Of a stretch of DNA of 64,000 nucleotides, positions 46,910-56,922 are shown in pieces. The position numbers and the translations under genes were made by a program. The stretch lies in contig JASANH010000095.1 in NCBI GenBank assembly GCA_030248295.1, positions 30,787 to 94,786 of the forward strand, read 5' to 3'. Numbering within the stretch: position 1 is the first letter of the stretch; every line of letters starts with the position of its first letter. A model generated the notes under the pieces. It worked only from the letters and a program-made list of their open reading frames with translations. It made no database searches and had not been told where the DNA came from. This DNA comes from Mesodorylaimus sp. YZB2_4 (taxonomy: Eukaryota > Nematoda > Enoplea > Dorylaimida > Dorylaimidae).

Positions 46910-47918
46910 TCAAGCTAGAATAGAGATATAAATGAAAATAAACTGAGCAACACACAAAACACTTACGATACCAATCCAATCCATACGCTCACACACTGGC
47001 GCCTCCAGTCCGCACCATCTATGGCTCCACGCACTATACCTACCCAACCGGTCAATCGCAGGGTGTGTGACGGCATCGTCGAACTTCTCCATTCCCCAAA
47101 AACTCCAAACAGCCCTGATGCAGTCGTGGGCCGTACCGAATCTCACCATGTCGACGAAGCTGCTGGACCTGCTTCCGGTCGACGTTGTAATGGCGGCGAA
47201 CTTCGGGCTGGTCAATGTCCCTGCGCCTGGTGGCTGCGTGGCGGTAGACCCAACGCAAAAGCTGAGCCGCTGCCGCCGTCTCCAACCGCTGCGCATGCGC
47301 AACGTCCTCCATCTGGCCGACCCACTCGTCAATAAGTTGATGAAACCATTGGGGTCTGTCCAAGGCGCTTCGCCCGCGCCTGTTGTGTGTGTTGCCCTCT
47401 CCCGGAACGACACCAAATCAGTACTGTCCTTGAAATAGCATGGGGGCTTGCCCGTTGGCGATGGCCCCGCATGCCCGCCATATGGCCCAGTCGGCCTCGC
47501 GAATTCGGCGTCGATGAACAACGTGTTTGGAATGTCACTGGCGACCAGCCGCCTGGCTACTCCTTCCCACTCGTCACTGTCGATAGTAGAGGGTGGCCAC
47601 AGCTCGTTGCGAGAGCGGTATTCGCCTGGGTGCCGTTGTAACTGGCCAAGGGCAGTCTGTAGGTGCCGTTTGACAGCCTGCCATTTCCCAGGCGGGAACG
47701 TGCGCCTCCGTGCCCACCATTCCCGGTCGAACGCAGCCTGCCGCTCCTGTTCCTTTCCTTGCCGCTGGCGCTCCCGCTCGTGCAGCTTCCCTCTGCTCCA
47801 CGGCCACTGGTTCGCACTCGCCATGGTCGCTGACGTCACACACTCCCACCGACTGGTTGGGCCACGCTGCACCTACCAAAAAAACCAAGAGCAATATTAA
47901 ACACAACTCCATGTGCAC
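46910..47918 (-). pseudogene. Fourth retroelement ORF, unknown, frameshifted
   Basis: Between env and the 3' LTR, the minus strand is GC-rich and coding-like. A possible signal peptide (MHMELCLILLLVFLVGA) begins at 47,918 in one frame. A second frame gives REWWARRRTFPPGKWQAV and onwards to NTLFIDAEFARP. A third frame (from about 47,363) gives LIDEWVGQMEDVAHAQR and HYNVDRKQVQQLRRHGEI. The frame changes suggest decay or base-call errors. No family is recognised. It could be an extra gene of this element or a captured host fragment. Confidence 0.35.
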
Positions 47919-48303
47919 ACCACAATTCCACCCATTCCAGGTAACCCACTGCCCAGCGCCCTACCGACGCTGCGCTCCTCCTACCCAAAAGACGGTGCAC
48001 AAAAACCTGCCAAAAAGAGTGTAGATAAGAACACCAATTTGATAATATTTTTGTTTACATAAATCGAGCACACGGCACACTGCTACAGGTATACACCCCC
48101 ATGCGCAGAGCCATGCGCTGCGCCACCTGCAAGAAACATTGTATACCATGCACACTCGACAAATAAAGGCGCTTTTTTTATTCCTTTTTAAAATTTTGTT
48201 TTTTTTTATTCCTTTTTAAAGTTTTTTCGTTTTTTTCTTTTTTCTTTTCAATTTCGGATTATATAAGGTTACACACAAAACAGTTCCCATGCCACTTACC
48301 TCA

Positions 48304-49644
48304 CTACTGCCCACCAGGTGACCCCTCCCCTCTCCCAGAAACCGAGGCCCCAGGGCGAGGCGTTGAAAATGGGGCGCTGGCGCGCCAACGCGCCCTCCAC
48401 CTGTACACCGAGTAGGCCAGGTAGCAAGCACCCAACACTCCCGCAAGCACAAGAACCAGATTCAGAAGCCATTCCACTGGTCCTGTCAGGAGACCATGCA
48501 CTAATTCACCGGGGAGAGGTGGCGGAGCAAGAACAGAGAGAAAACAAAAAAAGCGCCCCCCGGGCACATAGGCGCCCCCCCCCCCCCCACAAACAAAAAA
48601 AAAAACCGAGGGAAAGAAGGGGGGCGCGGGGGGGGGGGGGTGAAAAAAAAAAAAAAAAAAAAGCGACCCGCCAAGAAATGGGGCTGAAAACCACGACCGA
48701 GGACGACGAAGAAAAAAAAACCCAACAAACACAAAACAACACAATACAACGGCGGCGTGTGAAATATGACCGGCGCCGACTCCTCATCACGCCAAGAAAA
48801 CTGCAACGGAAAACGACGCACAGAGACAGGACCAGCCAACGCCGTCCAGCTCCCTTGCCCCTTGTGAGCAGCCAATGGGACGTGCTGACAGTCAACAACT
48901 GGAGAAACCAGTTGCAATTCCCGGGTCCCAGGGATCAAGAAGAAGGTGGCATTGCCAGCCCGCACCGGCGTGAACGCATAACACGCCCCCATCCACTTAT
49001 GGGACTAGATGACCTCAGATACATTGACAGGTCTGCATTTGGCCACGCGCAAGGCATCCCCCGCAAAATCGGCCGCGATGTCCGGCCGCTGGAACAAGGC
49101 TCGTGCCCTTAAGGTGGCATCATGGCGCAAGAGTTGCCAAATAATGTCTAAACGATGTTGCCCTGTCACGCATAGCTGCAACCACAGCTGATGAAACCCC
49201 TGCTGTACGAAGGCACGCATGCGCGCCTCCAGATACTGCAGGCGGGTGCTGACAGGGTCGGCGGAGCCTCCCATGCCCACCCGATGCGGCCTAGCCGTGG
49301 CAGCCCCGCACCATTCCACCATGCACTCCCCTCGGAAAACGCAAAAAACGCCCTGTTCTGTGAAAACACCCAACCTCGCACCACCTACTGTCACCACCGC
49401 TATGCGGCCAGAATGTGGCAGCAATTTGCAACGCCTCCACCACCACATGTCGACCACTCAGTGAACCGAGGGAGACACCCTTAGACCGATAGGCACATGC
49501 AGCTGCTACCACCCGCGCGTCCCACATCAGCGTGCCCTGGGGAGATATGCATACTCCCGCTGCCGCCAGGCCCCCAGCTGTTGACATCAAATCCGAATGG
49601 ATGCTATGGTCCTGCGCCACAAACACTAACCCCTCCTCAAACAA
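48304..49644 (-). pseudogene. Env-like membrane glycoprotein gene, broken
   Basis: The position after pol, cysteine-rich ectodomain, sequons and a C-terminal anchor fit an envelope-type glycoprotein. One frame covers 49,644 to about 49,420. A second covers 49,457 to about 48,600, with an in-frame TAG near 49,005 after NVSEVI, and contains RPVNVSEV, GACYAFTPVRAGNATF and GTRELQLVSPVVDC. A third ends the gene with the membrane segment WLLNLVLVLAGVLGACYLAY and a basic tail (YRWRARWR) to 48,304. The pattern around the CY...TREL...VDC cysteines is reminiscent of chuvirus-type glycoproteins acquired by LTR elements, but this is only an impression. Homopolymer runs at 48,577-48,662 cause part of the frame loss. 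Confidence 0.5.
48577..48662. repeat. Homopolymer cluster (C, G and A runs)
   Basis: CCCCCCCCCC, G11 and an A run of about 20 follow each other inside the env-like gene. Such clusters are unusual in coding DNA and may be assembly or base-call artefacts. Confidence 0.8.
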
Positions 49645-49939
49645 GACTCACGCGCAACTGCTCAGAACAACACCAAGTACGAAACACACATTCATGGTGG
49701 CACGAACTGACGGGGCCAACGGCTGCAGCGCCTGCCCTCTTCAGACGCCCGAGCCTCGCGCCTGGTGACATTCCTCAGCTGGCACCGCCGCCACCATGGT
49801 GGAGTCTGCCGTCAAGCCACCCCCCCAACGGACACCCCCGACGCCCCCACCCCGCGCCCCGCCCCGGGCGCGCGGCGCCCCGGGGGAGTACACCGAGCCA
49901 AACCCCGGCACCCACACCACACCCCCACCACGCCCCACG

Positions 49940-49990
49940 CCCCCCCCGCCCCGCCCCCCCCCCCCCCCCCCGCCCCCCCCCCCCCCCCCG

Positions 49991-50065
<75 letters not shown>

Positions 50066-50125
50066 ACCCCCACCCCCCCCCCCCCCCCCCCCCCCCCACC
50101 CCCCCCCCCCCCCCCCCCCCCCCCC
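49940..50125. repeat. Poly-C tract, about 180 bases
   Basis: Almost pure C, interrupted by a few A or G. It lies between the pol stop and the env-like gene. Poly-proline or poly-glycine ORFs through it are artefacts. Flanking sequence (49,800-49,935) is also C-rich and may be distorted. Confidence 0.9.
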
Positions 50126-50348
50126 GAATATGCCAATACCACACTGCCCTTGCAGACACGCGCAGGAACCGCCGAAACCAAAAAAAAAAGAACCGAACCC
50201 GGACAGGGTGCTGAAAGAAATGAATACGAGGTTTAACTACAGGGAGAGGCTACGCACGGATGAATAGTTACGATTGGGAGAGTTTCAAAATGTAAGAATA
50301 TCCCGGCTAGAAAATAAACTACAATTGCTAAAGGGCCTGTTCCCCCTA

Positions 50349-53300
50349 TTACGGTCGACAGTCGGGTGCACTACTCAGCCCCGCGGCAGCTTCGAGTTGC
50401 TCAGCTGCCAGTAAAACATCAGGTGGTGCGTCCCTCAAGAACGAGCTTCGATAGGTACGGTAATCAAAAACACGGCTTTTCGGCACAGACGCAGCCCTCT
50501 CCTTGTCGTTAAAGAAACGAACCCAAACTTTCGAAGGCCAGTCCTTCTTCCCCAACTCCGCACTGGTGATGATGCGTGCTGGCCAAGCTGGATGCCCAGG
50601 CACCTTCGCCCAAACAAACTCGCTAATCGGCTCCGGCCGTTGGCTGTGCTCGGCATCAGCCGATGGTGCGATGCCCGCCGGACGTGGGAGAATAATGACA
50701 TTTCCCCCTTCGAGTGGTTGATGTTGGCGGCGCGAAAGGGCAATCTGTGCGGCTGTTTTGAAAAGCTTCAGCCGGTCAGCCGAAACAATTCTGATCTCAC
50801 CGTCTGGATCCATGCTCAGCCGAAGAGCCAAATCATGATCAAAAACCCGAGACAAAACTTCATAGGGGCCGTTGAAACGAGCGGTATGCTTTTTCGACAC
50901 GCCCGGCACCCTCACATCGTTTTGTATGAAAACCCAATCGCCTTGTTGAAACGAATGAGGCCTCGTCCTATAGACACGATCATAGGCCCTTTTCGCCAAC
51001 ACACGTCGATGTTCCAGCCGTTGTTTGATAACATCATTCAATTCCTGAGCCCTGTTGTAAAGGTCGCTCGCCAGTTGCGGCGGCCTGTCTGGCGCCGATG
51101 TAGAAAGCAACACATCCAATGGTGAGCGAACTTCTCGATGAAAGGTCAAAAAGAAGGGCGATTCACCAGTTACAGTATGCACAGTCGCGCGGTAATGGCT
51201 AGCGATCAACGGAATGTACAGGTCCCAATCCTGGGGAACAGTCCTACTGTAGTAGTACAAGCAATCCCCCAAAATCTTGTTGAAAATCTCGACACCTCCG
51301 TTGGTCTGTGGATGAAAGCTAGCCGTGTTCTTCTTGTGGATGCCAAAAGCTGCACACGCATCCAACGTCACCCGCGACAAAAAATTCGAGCCTCGGTCCG
51401 ACAACAGCTGCTTAGGGACCCCATACCGCGCGATCCAATCCACGAGCGCTTTCACCACACGCTCAGACTTCACATCTGGTAAAGCATGCATCTCAATCAT
51501 CTTCGTGAACGAACAGATCAAAACCAAAATATACCGATTCCCGTCGCCTGTCTCTGGTAAAGGCCCCACCACATCAATAGCTACGCGCTCGAATGCGCCC
51601 GCTACTGGCATCAGGCCCAAAGGCGTCCTCTGTTTCTTACTAGCCTGCTTCCTCTTGGCGCAATCTACGCACCACGACGCCCATTCCTGCAAATCCGCGC
51701 GCATAGATGGCCAAAAAAACTTTTTCCTCAGGGTGGCAAACAACCGCAAAAATCCTGGATGATTTCCTGACGAATGCATCTGCTCGAAAACGAGTGACCT
51801 CAACGCGTAGGGCAAAACGAGTCGCGTGAAGACCCGTCCAAAAGGGTCTTTCCGTGGTGCCCAACGATGACAAAGGACCCCATTCCCGTCAAAGACGTAT
51901 CCGTTCTCCTGGGCTAGTTGACCACTCTCATCCACTTCTTGCATAATCGGTTGAAGTTCCTTGTCCAAAAGCTGCATCTCATGCAGAACCCTAGGGCTGG
52001 CAATTGCATCCGCTAGGCGAACTGCCACCGACGTCAAACCTGCCTCATCCATGATGCTCTCAGAGACCTCCTCAGATGGTTCTTGACCGTCAAAGTCGGC
52101 CGATGGCTCGAACCATTCATCCTCTGTCGAGGCGCAAACAGGCAAGATCGCCGCAGCGCCTGGCCAGCGAGAAAGCAAGTCTGGCACCACGTTCTCTTTC
52201 CCCCTCGCATAGTAGATATGGAAATCGTACTCCTGCAACTTGGCCATCCACTTACCTCGACGACCTTCCATGTCCTTATCCTTGCGCCATGCCAACAATG
52301 GCTGGTGATCCGTGTAGACCACAAAGTGACGCCCCAAAAGGTAATGCCGAAAATGTTTGATCCCCCAATGGATAGCCAAAGCCTCGCGGTCAGTGGTACT
52401 GTATCTCCGTTCTGTTTCGGTCAACGCGCGAGACGCACATGAGACCATCCATCGCACATTAGGCGCCTGCGCATCATACTGCTCTAGCACCGCGCCCAAA
52501 GCATAGCCAGATGCATCCGTGTTCAAACGAAAGCATTTCGAAAAATCCGGATAGCGCAAGATCGGATCGGAGGTAAGCGCGGTACGCAAATCCTCAAAAT
52601 TGTCCTCACAATCCCGCGTCCATTCAAACACTACATCTCCTCGTAGAAGATTCCTCAAATGCCGCGACCTTTCGGCATAGCTAGGCACAAACCGACGATA
52701 GTAACCGCTGAGGCCCAAAAAAGATGCGACCTCTGCTGCATTGGTTGGCCTAGGAAAATTTGCAATGGCCGAGATTTTGGAAGCCAGCGGCCGTACTCCC
52801 TCGGCCGATATCTCGTGCCCCAAATACTCAACCCTATCACAAGCCACTTTGCACTTCGTAGGCTTCAATTTCAAATTCGCGTTCCTCAGACGTTGAAAAA
52901 CCTCAGTCAGGTGCTCGATGTGGGACGGAATGCTGTCTGAAAAGATAACCACATCGTCTATATAGCACAAGGCAAAATTCCATTCTATGCCTGCTATGAC
53001 CAAATCGACCAGCCGCTGGAACTCTGCTGGTGCATTGGTCAACCCAAAAGGCATCGTCGTGTATTCGAAAAAACCATACTGCGTAACGAAAGCAGTCTTA
53101 GCCCTCGACTCAGGGTCCATAGGCACCTGATGGTAGCCAGACATCATATCAAGGACTGTGAACACCTTGGCACCCCGCATTGTGTCCAAGATTTCCTCAA
53201 TGTTCAACAAACGGTAGGCGTCTTTCTTCGTCACCTCGTTGACAGCACGAAAGTCGATAGTCATCCGAAACGTACCATCCTTTTTCTTGACAAGATGGAT

Positions 53301-54593
53301 GGGAGAGGCCCAGGGTGACTGAGAGGGCACTATCCATCCCAACGACAAGAGTTTGTCGATTTCAGCTTTGACGACTGGCTTCTGGGCCTCAATTAACCTA
53401 CGCGGCTTGCACCTGATCGGCTTGGCATCGCCAGTATCGACCTTGTGTTTGGCCCAGGTCGTCCCTGTCACCTCCTCCATGGCCAACGCGAATACATCAT
53501 TGTTAGACAAAACGCACTCGCGGACCTGTTCCCAATCCGAATCCGACAAATGAGCCGGTCGCTGTAGAAGGCGATCTAACTTCTCCCGCCTTACACCTGA
53601 TTCCCGATTCGAAAACTTAGGGTATCCATCCCCATCCTGCACAGCTTTGTCCTGCTGGCTGGACTCGGTGGCTATGCCCTGCTCCGTTCCATCCGCGAGG
53701 TGCTCGAGAGCCCCCAGCTCTAATGGGCCCCCACCTTCCAGGATCTCACATCCCATAGCCTCAGATACCCGACGACACGAGGGAAAAACCACTGGTTTCG
53801 TGGTGGTATTACACACCATGATAGACACTGCTGGCTGATTCTTGATCAGCGATCTGGGGACCATGACACCTGGTGCTAGCTGGGTAGCCTCAACCAAGAG
53901 CGTGTCTCCCCTCAAAACTCGAGACGGCCGGCACTTGACCACGATTTGCGACCTAGGCGGAACCTTAGCCGGGCGAATCAAATAAAGCCCTGGGGTGTCT
54001 GACTTACCCGCCGATCGATAGAAAACCCGAGTGGCCAATCCACACCATGGGCCCTTATTGAAACTGATCGCGTTCGCGCTCAACAAGATATCGGCGGCCA
54101 CAGCCTCCTTCAACCAATTTTGACCCATCAGCAGTTGAAAAGATGCCTGCTGCACCACTAAAGCTGGAAAAGGAGCACACTTCTTACCTTGCAGCTCCAG
54201 CTCCAACAACGCCAACCCCATCAACTGCATGCGATTTCCTGACGCGTCCAGGACCGTGCTAGTAGTCGGCCAATAACGCACATGCGCCATATCCGTGGCA
54301 CCTTGGATCCGCGCCAGAGTTTCCAACCCCACAAAGGTCTGCTCCGCGCCTGTATCACAAGTGACACAAACCTGCTTGACCTGTCCCGAAGCGGCAAAAA
54401 ATTGTGGTTGCCCAGAATATTGCACGCTGACGTTGCCATGCTGATCGAACTGAAACTTGGTCTGAACCTCCAAAGCTTCCTTCCCGAAGTACCGTACCAA
54501 CACCTCAGCTAAATTCCTCGATGAAGAACTCGACGGCGTATTCAACGCGATAAAGACTTCAGGTGGCATCGGTTCGATCGGTGGCGGCGACAC
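50349..54593 (-). CDS. pol: Gypsy Pol polyprotein (PR-RT-RH-IN-PWWP)
   Basis: The ORF has 1,414 codons without a break. Protease: VTCDTGAEQTFV (DTGA at residues 80-83). Reverse transcriptase about 395-590, with the YIDD active site at 544-547. RNase H starts about 680 with LNTDASGYALG. Integrase: HHCC finger (H940, H945, C975, C978) and the D,D35E triad (D1007, D1066, E1102), then the GPY motif in RFNGPYEV. Unusually the C-terminus (about 1325-1380) is a PWWP domain: EFVWAKVPGHPAWPARI and VWVRFFNDKERA. PWWP domains bind methylated histone H3 and DNA, so this may steer integration as chromodomains do in chromoviruses. The first codon is GTG and no ATG precedes, so Pol is probably made by readthrough of the gag TGA. 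Confidence 0.93.
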   Translation of the reverse strand: MSPPPIEPMPPEVFIALNTPSSSSSRNLAEVLVRYFGKEALEVQTKFQFDQHGNVSVQYSGQPQFFAASGQVKQVCVTCDTGAEQTFVGLETLARIQGATDMAHVRYWPTTSTVLDASGNRMQLMGLALLELELQGKKCAPFPALVVQQASFQLLMGQNWLKEAVAADILLSANAISFNKGPWCGLATRVFYRSAGKSDTPGLYLIRPAKVPPRSQIVVKCRPSRVLRGDTLLVEATQLAPGVMVPRSLIKNQPAVSIMVCNTTTKPVVFPSCRRVSEAMGCEILEGGGPLELGALEHLADGTEQGIATESSQQDKAVQDGDGYPKFSNRESGVRREKLDRLLQRPAHLSDSDWEQVRECVLSNNDVFALAMEEVTGTTWAKHKVDTGDAKPIRCKPRRLIEAQKPVVKAEIDKLLSLGWIVPSQSPWASPIHLVKKKDGTFRMTIDFRAVNEVTKKDAYRLLNIEEILDTMRGAKVFTVLDMMSGYHQVPMDPESRAKTAFVTQYGFFEYTTMPFGLTNAPAEFQRLVDLVIAGIEWNFALCYIDDVVIFSDSIPSHIEHLTEVFQRLRNANLKLKPTKCKVACDRVEYLGHEISAEGVRPLASKISAIANFPRPTNAAEVASFLGLSGYYRRFVPSYAERSRHLRNLLRGDVVFEWTRDCEDNFEDLRTALTSDPILRYPDFSKCFRLNTDASGYALGAVLEQYDAQAPNVRWMVSCASRALTETERRYSTTDREALAIHWGIKHFRHYLLGRHFVVYTDHQPLLAWRKDKDMEGRRGKWMAKLQEYDFHIYYARGKENVVPDLLSRWPGAAAILPVCASTEDEWFEPSADFDGQEPSEEVSESIMDEAGLTSVAVRLADAIASPRVLHEMQLLDKELQPIMQEVDESGQLAQENGYVFDGNGVLCHRWAPRKDPFGRVFTRLVLPYALRSLVFEQMHSSGNHPGFLRLFATLRKKFFWPSMRADLQEWASWCVDCAKRKQASKKQRTPLGLMPVAGAFERVAIDVVGPLPETGDGNRYILVLICSFTKMIEMHALPDVKSERVVKALVDWIARYGVPKQLLSDRGSNFLSRVTLDACAAFGIHKKNTASFHPQTNGGVEIFNKILGDCLYYYSRTVPQDWDLYIPLIASHYRATVHTVTGESPFFLTFHREVRSPLDVLLSTSAPDRPPQLASDLYNRAQELNDVIKQRLEHRRVLAKRAYDRVYRTRPHSFQQGDWVFIQNDVRVPGVSKKHTARFNGPYEVLSRVFDHDLALRLSMDPDGEIRIVSADRLKLFKTAAQIALSRRQHQPLEGGNVIILPRPAGIAPSADAEHSQRPEPISEFVWAKVPGHPAWPARIITSAELGKKDWPSKVWVRFFNDKERAASVPKSRVFDYRTYRSSFLRDAPPDVLLAAEQLEAAAGLSSAPDCRP

Positions 54594-54641
54594 TTCGGCG
54601 GAACTTGCCTCCGTGCCAACCGCCGCGTCCCGTCATTGCGC
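54594..54641 (-). promoter_or_regulatory. In-frame TGA between gag and pol (readthrough candidate)
   Basis: Gag ends CAA-TGA-CGG (TGA at 54,635-54,633). The 13 codons that follow are open and lead in the same frame into Pol. TGA followed by CGG is a known leaky stop context in some RNA viruses. This fits expression of Gag-Pol by stop suppression rather than frameshifting. Confidence 0.7.
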
Positions 54642-56702
54642 TTCGGACTGGGCCGCGTTGGTCTTCGCCATTGATGGCGGCTTCTTTTGCAACTCAGCCC
54701 GAAACAGCTTCTTGCATTCTTCCTGTTTTTGCTTCCAAACCTCCTTATGCGGGCACTCTGCTGCCCAATGCGCAGGTGACTCGCAAATGAAACAAGGTCC
54801 CGTTTTTGGTGAATCCAATTCCGATTTTCCTTTACTATGTGAGTTCGGCGCGAACGGTTTCCGCAGCACACCTCTAGGCAGCACTGAACGGCCGCCAGAA
54901 GGCCGACTGTCGGACCACCCCAAAAGACCGTCTTCCGAGTCTGTCAGCTCCCCCTCGAGCTCTCCCTCGAGCCCTCTGAGCTCCTCAGCTTCACTGTCCT
55001 CAAACTCAGTGGCTGCAGACAATCTCAAATCCCGAAACTTGCGACGATTCCTCTCGACTTCTTTTAAATCCTTCCTGAGCGCCTCTGCTTGTTCTTCCTT
55101 ATCTGCTCGGCGCATTTCCTCGGTGAAACGAACTGTCTTAGGAAAGGAGCGAACTTTATCCCCACCTTTGTTCGAATCCATGTCAGAATCCTCTGCCAAG
55201 GCCGCTATATGCGCGACCATGTCGTCCAATGGCGCTGGCTGCGGACCGAAGAAACGCAGAATTTCCTTTCGCCATTTAGGCAAAAGCGCCATGCGAAACT
55301 GCTCCGCGATCATCTCCTCCGCCTCAAACGGATCCATGTCCGCGTCAGCACGAGCCAAGAGCGCGCGCAATTCGTTGACAAACGTAAACACATCCACATC
55401 CGGTAGCTGTTTGTGATTCCGAAATTTCCGCATCAAAATCTGGGTGTTTTCTGGGGGCGCGAAATAGCGAAACAAGGTGGTTACCAACTGGGGGTAGTCC
55501 GTTCGAATCTCCTCGGCCAAACCCCAGAACAAGTTAGCCGCATGACCATCCATGAGGACAGCCAGAGCCAACGCACGCTGCGCGTCCGTGCACCCCGATG
55601 TCCGCATTTCAAATTTCTTAAACCAGTCCCGAAAGTTATACGGCATTTGCCCAGTGAAGAGGGGCACTATCTGCTGTATGCCCTGAATGGCCCTTCGATC
55701 GTTATTCGTCATGATACCCCCGCGCGGTGCCCGTCCGCGATGCTGGTTGCCAGCATTCCCTCGGCCCCGAGCCCTTCCTTGACCCCGGCCCTGAGCCCCG
55801 CGGGCAGGTCCTTCATCCCCGCTACTGCCCCCATCTCCGTCATCATCCGGCGGAGGGCGACCACCGCGACTCGGCTGACGATCACTCCGATTGTCTGACG
55901 AAATCTCATCTTCCGATCCATCAATCCTGCCTAAACCCGACCTACGTTCGATGCGACCCAACAAATGACGGGTACCAGTATCATGCGCGTAGAAACGCTG
56001 GCTAGACCTCCTCGGGGTAGGACCCCATGTGGAGCTCCTGCCGGACTGCCGTGTTGGGGGCCTAGGGGACCCCGAACCCTCAGACTGTCCTCTCCTAGGT
56101 AAAGGTGCTCGACCTGGAACTCCCGAACCCGCGCTCTTACCCGATCGACCCCGACCTTTTTGATCACGACCGCTAGTTGGACGTCCCGTCTGCTGAGACG
56201 TACCCTCGCCCTCATCGTTACCAGCACCGGCTGCATCGCCCCCAAATGGGTCTGCCGTGTTGCCGCCTGGGTCTTCCTCTGGCTCCATATCCGGTGGTAG
56301 CTGAATGTCGAAAGGGTCATGTTCACCCTCGAACGTTCCTTGCCATTCCACTTTCAAGTACGTATTCACGAGTTCCGCAGGTAACTGTACCTGGGCGGCT
56401 GCCTGACCCGCCCTGACAAAAGTAGGACCCAAGAGCTGTTGGTATTCCGCCAAGGATGGTAAAATGGCATTCGATAAAGCCGATTTTCGAGGTGAGAGGG
56501 GATGCGCCCGCACCAAGGCGACTGCCACAATTCGACGCGTCAACTCCCTCTGCAAAAAGTCTACATCCGCTTTCCGATTGTCAGGCACCACAATGCCGAC
56601 TGCTTCGCATGTGTCGAGCAGGGTGCCCGCATTTTGACACTTTCCAATGGTGGCGGCAGCTTTGTTGATCAAGGTTTTTGATCCTCCACTGCCAGAAGCC
56701 AT
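54633..56702 (-). CDS. gag: Gypsy Gag polyprotein
   Basis: 689 codons from ATG at 56,702 to TGA at 54,633. The N-terminal third is helical. The centre (about 150-340) is a low-complexity Gly/Arg/Ser/Pro region with RGRGRARGRGN-type repeats that should bind RNA. The capsid-like retrotransposon Gag domain lies at about 345-500 (PYNFRDWFKKFEMR, RYFAPPENTQ). Near the end is a CCHC zinc knuckle, CFICESPAHWAAEC (637-650). Gag forms the virus-like particle and packages the RNA. The frame is the same as pol. Confidence 0.9.
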   Translation of the reverse strand: MASGSGGSKTLINKAAATIGKCQNAGTLLDTCEAVGIVVPDNRKADVDFLQRELTRRIVAVALVRAHPLSPRKSALSNAILPSLAEYQQLLGPTFVRAGQAAAQVQLPAELVNTYLKVEWQGTFEGEHDPFDIQLPPDMEPEEDPGGNTADPFGGDAAGAGNDEGEGTSQQTGRPTSGRDQKGRGRSGKSAGSGVPGRAPLPRRGQSEGSGSPRPPTRQSGRSSTWGPTPRRSSQRFYAHDTGTRHLLGRIERRSGLGRIDGSEDEISSDNRSDRQPSRGGRPPPDDDGDGGSSGDEGPARGAQGRGQGRARGRGNAGNQHRGRAPRGGIMTNNDRRAIQGIQQIVPLFTGQMPYNFRDWFKKFEMRTSGCTDAQRALALAVLMDGHAANLFWGLAEEIRTDYPQLVTTLFRYFAPPENTQILMRKFRNHKQLPDVDVFTFVNELRALLARADADMDPFEAEEMIAEQFRMALLPKWRKEILRFFGPQPAPLDDMVAHIAALAEDSDMDSNKGGDKVRSFPKTVRFTEEMRRADKEEQAEALRKDLKEVERNRRKFRDLRLSAATEFEDSEAEELRGLEGELEGELTDSEDGLLGWSDSRPSGGRSVLPRGVLRKPFAPNSHSKGKSELDSPKTGPCFICESPAHWAAECPHKEVWKQKQEECKKLFRAELQKKPPSMAKTNAAQSEAQ

Positions 56703-56899
56703 AATTTTATGAGTTCACAAAAATTCCTCTTCCACTTCCCAAATCCGAAAGTTCCCCAAACAATGAACTCGGAGCAACAGGAACTCACAGACGAGCTCAG
56801 AAGCTAACTAGCGGTCCTAGCACGCGAGAATAGCTATCCCCAATATTCTAAGCTCAAAAGAACACGAAACCACACACAAAATCCCAGTGACCGTACAGG

Positions 56900-56917
56900 A
56901 TCCCACCGGTGTCACCA
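56900..56917 (-). promoter_or_regulatory. Primer binding site
   Basis: Minus strand TGGTGACACCGGTGGGAT lies six bases inside the 5' LTR end. It begins with TGG, complementary to a tRNA CCA end; its complement ATCCCACC...CACCA looks like a tRNA T-arm/acceptor. The tRNA was not identified. Confidence 0.75.
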
Positions 56918-56922
56918 AAAAG

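Noticed and set aside
49741-50267. Poly-proline and poly-glycine proteins
   Set aside because: Homopolymer C tract read in different frames.
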